DNA from: Sphingomonas sp.
Lineage (GTDB): Bacteria > Pseudomonadota > Alphaproteobacteria > Sphingomonadales > Sphingomonadaceae
Length of the DNA: 64,000 bases
Direction: 5' to 3'
NCBI RefSeq assembly: GCF_024508665.1
Contig: NZ_JANINP010000001.1
Coordinates: 62,001-126,000 of the forward strand
The notes beneath the pieces were generated by a model. The model searched no databases. It was not told the origin of the DNA and saw only the letters and a list, made by a program, of their open reading frames with translations. Both the position numbers and the translations under genes were made by a program. Position 1 is the first letter of the stretch, and every line of letters begins with the position of its first letter. This document shows positions 61,553 through 64,000 of this stretch, piece after piece.

Positions 61553-63106
61553 TCACGCGAACAGCCCGTGGATGTACCAGCCGGGTTCGGCGACTTCGCC
61601 GTACAGGCCGTGGCGGAAGATCCAGAAGCGGCGGCCGCGGCGGTCCTCGACGCGGTAATAATCGCGGGTCGGCGCCTGGTAGCTGCCCCACCAGGGCGTG
61701 GCGATCCGCTCGGGTCCTTCGACGCGGGCGACGTCATGCAGGACGCGGCGCCAGCGGAATTGGCGCGGCAGTCCGTCGGGGACTTCGCTGGCGATCGAGT
61801 CGATCGGTTGCGGCGGGTCGAACAAGTGGATCGGACGTAATGGAGGCTCGCCCGTTTCGAGTTCTGGCCAGTCGCAGGGCGGGACAGGGTCGGTTGCAGG
61901 CAGCATCAACTCGGCCTGTTCGGGCAAATGGCGGTCGCGCGGGGCGAAACGACGGATGCGGGAGCGGCCGACACGGGTGGACAATCGATCGATCAACTGT
62001 GCCAGCTCTGCCTCGCCGACCGCACCGCCTTCAAGTTTCAACTGTGCCGCGTCGAGTCGCTCCGCCACCGGCACGTCGAGCCGGATCAGGTCGAAGCCGA
62101 ACCCGGGATCGATCGGATCGGCCAAAGTTTCGATCCGTTCGCGGAACAGCCGCAACACCGCGGCCACGTCGCGGGTCGGACGGCCCGTCTCGACCGCCAT
62201 CCGCTGGACCAACCCATCGGTGCGGAAGAAGCGCGCCTCGAACCGGCGCCCGCCTTCATGAGTCTGGTCGAGTCTGAGGGCGGCCTCGCCGATCAATTCC
62301 CCCAGCACGGTCAGTGCGAATTCGGTGCGCGCCACAGGTTCGGCGAAGCGCCGCTCGACGAACAAAGGCGGAGCGACGATGCGCGGGGTCAACGGACTGT
62401 CCGCTTCGCCGATGATCCGTCGGACCTGGGTTGCGGCATCGCTGCCGAACCGCGCGGCGATCGCCGACAAGGGACGCGCCACGACGTCGCCGACGGTCTT
62501 GAGCCCAGCGCGCTTCAAGGCGGTCGTCGCTTCCTCCTCGAGCCCGAGCGCCACGACCGGCAAGCGGCGGACCGCCTCGTCCTCGTTGGCACCGACGCTG
62601 CGCCATCGCGCGAGCGCCCTCGCGGCGTCGGGATTGGCAGCAAAGGCATGCTGCGCGGTGACGCCCAACCGGTCGAGTCTTGCCAGCACATCACTGGCGA
62701 GCGCGGTTTCGTTGCCAAGCAAATGGGCGCAGCCGGTAATGTCGAGCACCAGCCCATCGGGTGCGTCGAGCATCACCCAGGGCGTATAGCGCGCGCAGCC
62801 ATCGGCCAGCCGTTCGAGCCACAAATGGTCGTCATGCGGGACATGGTCGAACGCTTCCAGCTCGGTCAGCCGCGCGCGGGCATCGGCCAGGGTCATGCCG
62901 CGCTCGATCCCGAGACGCGCGGCTTCGCGATCGATGGCATGCACGCGCAGCGCGCCCTTGACCTTCTCGGTCAGCGCGTACGGGGCCTCGGCACGACCCG
63001 CGAACAAATGCGGACGCGTGATGCGGATGCGTTCAGCCGGCAGCCAGGGGAAGAACAGCGCCAGATAGCGCCTGGCTGTCGCAGGGCTGGAAGGCACGTC
63101 GGTCAC
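61553..63106 (-). CDS. imuB: Y-family polymerase-like protein ImuB
   Basis: ImuB is the inactive Y-family polymerase-like hub of the SOS mutasome that links DnaE2, ImuA and the beta clamp. The N-terminus YLALFFPWLPAERIRI lacks the catalytic acidic residues of active Y-family enzymes, as is usual for ImuB. LVLDITGCAHLLGNE and the helix-hairpin region LKRAGLKTVGDVVARPLSA are conserved. The C-terminal part (DYYRVEDRRGRRFWIFRHGL) is typical. It begins inside imuA (74-base overlap); a later start would reduce the overlap. No obvious clamp-binding motif was picked out by eye. Confidence 0.93.
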   Translation of the reverse strand: MTDVPSSPATARRYLALFFPWLPAERIRITRPHLFAGRAEAPYALTEKVKGALRVHAIDREAARLGIERGMTLADARARLTELEAFDHVPHDDHLWLERLADGCARYTPWVMLDAPDGLVLDITGCAHLLGNETALASDVLARLDRLGVTAQHAFAANPDAARALARWRSVGANEDEAVRRLPVVALGLEEEATTALKRAGLKTVGDVVARPLSAIAARFGSDAATQVRRIIGEADSPLTPRIVAPPLFVERRFAEPVARTEFALTVLGELIGEAALRLDQTHEGGRRFEARFFRTDGLVQRMAVETGRPTRDVAAVLRLFRERIETLADPIDPGFGFDLIRLDVPVAERLDAAQLKLEGGAVGEAELAQLIDRLSTRVGRSRIRRFAPRDRHLPEQAELMLPATDPVPPCDWPELETGEPPLRPIHLFDPPQPIDSIASEVPDGLPRQFRWRRVLHDVARVEGPERIATPWWGSYQAPTRDYYRVEDRRGRRFWIFRHGLYGEVAEPGWYIHGLFA

Positions 63107-63788
63107 GATTCCACTCCACTCGCCATCGGCGTCCGGCGGGGCCGGCGCGTCGGCGCAACAATTCGAGGTCGAAGGCGGGCGGCCCCGGCGCCTCGGCGGC
63201 GAGCGCGATCGAAGGGGCAGGGGTGACCCGCCAGCGCGTGTCGGCGACGCTCGGGCTTTCGCGCGCCCCGCCCTTGAGCAGCAGCACGGTCACGCCAGAG
63301 GCTTCCGCCGCCAACATCAGCCGGCGCGTCGCGGTCAGGTCGAGCGGCTTGGGCTCGCCCCAGCTTTCGATCACCAGCGCGCCGAGCCCGGCGCAGCGCG
63401 CGGCATCGTTCGCGGCCTTGAGCAATGCCGCGTCATCGCCGAGCAGCCCGAGGATGAGGTCACCGCCATGGAGGCCGATTTCACCCAATCCGCTGGCGTA
63501 AAGCTTGCCCGCCCGCCGTTCCGCCGCTTCGGTCCTGAGCCACAATAACGGCTTTCGGGCGTGGATGCGCAGCGCCAGCATCGCGGCAAATCCCGACAGG
63601 CTGCCGGCATCCTCGCTGTCATCCGCCATCACTTCGTGCAAGCGTCCGCGCGCGAGGCCGCCGCCCAGCCAGGCATCGATCGCCGCATGCCCGGTGGCGA
63701 ACCGCGCCGGCCCGCCCGATACGCGCACGCCTTCGATGCGCGCGACGCGGCGACGCAATCGACTCAGCGAGGCAGACGACTCGGGCAT
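63033..63788 (-). CDS. imuA: ImuA, RecA-like SOS mutagenesis protein
   Basis: A 251-residue ImuA (SulA/RecA-like) protein of the SOS mutasome. The core FATGHAAIDAWLGGGLARGR and LHEVMADDSEDAGSLSGFAA correspond to the degenerate P-loop region of ImuA proteins; LDLTATRRLMLAAEASGVTV and DTRWRVTPAPS follow. It is the first gene of imuA-imuB-dnaE2. The start codon lies 4 bases from a LexA box, so transcription begins very close to the start. Confidence 0.92.
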   Translation of the reverse strand: MPESSASLSRLRRRVARIEGVRVSGGPARFATGHAAIDAWLGGGLARGRLHEVMADDSEDAGSLSGFAAMLALRIHARKPLLWLRTEAAERRAGKLYASGLGEIGLHGGDLILGLLGDDAALLKAANDAARCAGLGALVIESWGEPKPLDLTATRRLMLAAEASGVTVLLLKGGARESPSVADTRWRVTPAPSIALAAEAPGPPAFDLELLRRRAGPAGRRWRVEWNRDRRAFQPCDSQALSGAVLPLAAG

Positions 63789-63792
63789 ATAT

Positions 63793-63807
63793 GTTCATGA
63801 TATGTTC
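63793..63807 (-). promoter_or_regulatory. LexA (SOS) box of imuA-imuB-dnaE2
   Basis: GTTC-ATGATAT-GTTC on the plus strand, an exact match to the alphaproteobacterial LexA consensus GTTC-N7-GTTC. It lies 4 bases upstream of the imuA start codon, so LexA would block the promoter of the cassette. Confidence 0.9.
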
Positions 63808-63852
63808 TATTCGCGAGATTGCAATTCGAATCCTGGAGTAAGGAGCATGCGA

Positions 63853-63883
63853 AAGGGGCGGCGAACCGAGTCCGCCGCCCCTT
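63853..63883. terminator. Hairpin between imuA and the partial gene at the right edge
   Basis: AAGGGGCGGCG (63853-63863) pairs with CGCCGCCCCTT (63873-63883), perfect 11 bp. The plus side is followed by CATTTTC. It could end the leftward partial gene at 63910, or act in both directions. Confidence 0.6.
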
Positions 63884-63909
63884 CATTTTCGCTTATCGAT
63901 ATTGTCGGA

Positions 63910-64000
63910 TCAGGTCGCGTTGACCGTCTGGCCCTTGCAAACGTTGACGTTGTCGAACTGCTGCGTGACCTCATCCGAGAACTGGATCTTGATGTCGTAG
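63910..64000 (-). CDS. C-terminal end of an unknown protein
   Basis: The frame is open from the right edge to a TGA at 63910-63912 and encodes about 29 residues ending FDNVNVCKGQTVNAT. The start lies outside the window. No family can be assigned from so short a piece. The hairpin at 63853-63883 lies just downstream, which supports a real gene end. Confidence 0.5.
   Translation of the reverse strand, partial: YDIKIQFSDEVTQQFDNVNVCKGQTVNAT

Overview
The window is a continuous stretch of a GC-rich alphaproteobacterial chromosome, most likely from Sphingomonas or a close relative. The support is the dcw gene order, the long-linker FtsZ, the tsaB-rimI-fur-miaB-phoH-ybeY-corC order, a Rrf2-suf operon, a GTTC-N7-GTTC LexA box, a TTAA-N7-TTAAC CtrA-type box and many short palindromic intergenic repeats. 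No tRNA, rRNA, CRISPR array, transposase or phage gene was seen.

Layout. 1-9106 (+): division and cell wall cluster ftsW(partial)-murG-murC-murB-ddl-ftsQ-ftsA-ftsZ. 9220-21141: a TPR/SPOR cell-wall protein, dGTPase, a DUF1800/DUF1501 pair, a LysR regulator divergent from an alpha/beta hydrolase, a methyltransferase, argS and a second SPOR protein. 21372-30009 (-): a long run of housekeeping genes, nfuA, nitroreductase, tsaB, rimI, mucR, fur, plsC-like, miaB, phoH, ybeY, corC. 30102-36462: a ClC channel and a two-precursor bufferin (copper-binding modified peptide) locus. 36475-48762: glucose-type PQQ dehydrogenase, AspH-like hydroxylase (-), M16 protease and a DUF4893 lipoprotein (+), then pyrD, a tiny membrane ORF, ggt and fadD (-). 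49065-56572 (+): AraC regulator and the Rrf2-sufB-(unknown)-sufC-sufD-sufS-sufT-sufA iron-sulfur operon. 56588-57665 (-): a small membrane protein, MaoC and GNAT genes. 57749-63788 (-): the SOS mutagenesis cassette imuA-imuB-dnaE2 behind a LexA box.

The most interesting locus is 31593-36462. A DUF2282 bufferin precursor (bufA1) and a DoxX protein are transcribed leftward. A sigma factor (SigF type) with its DUF1109/NrsF membrane anti-sigma, a second six-cysteine precursor (bufA2), the DUF692 MNIO enzyme (bufB), its DUF2063 partner (bufC) and a DUF1223 thioredoxin-like protein are transcribed rightward. Three exact GTAACC-N16-CGAA elements, one per transcription unit, tie the locus into one sigma-factor regulon. 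Both precursor genes are followed by an intercistronic hairpin.

The second theme is a dense population of palindromic repeats, at least five families. Some sit inside essential operons and appear to supply the ribosome-binding site of the next gene (murC, ddl, sufD, probably sufS). Others encode protein: the SufD tail and an in-frame segment of DnaE2. One forms a 201-bp element with perfect 27-bp inverted ends between imuB and dnaE2.
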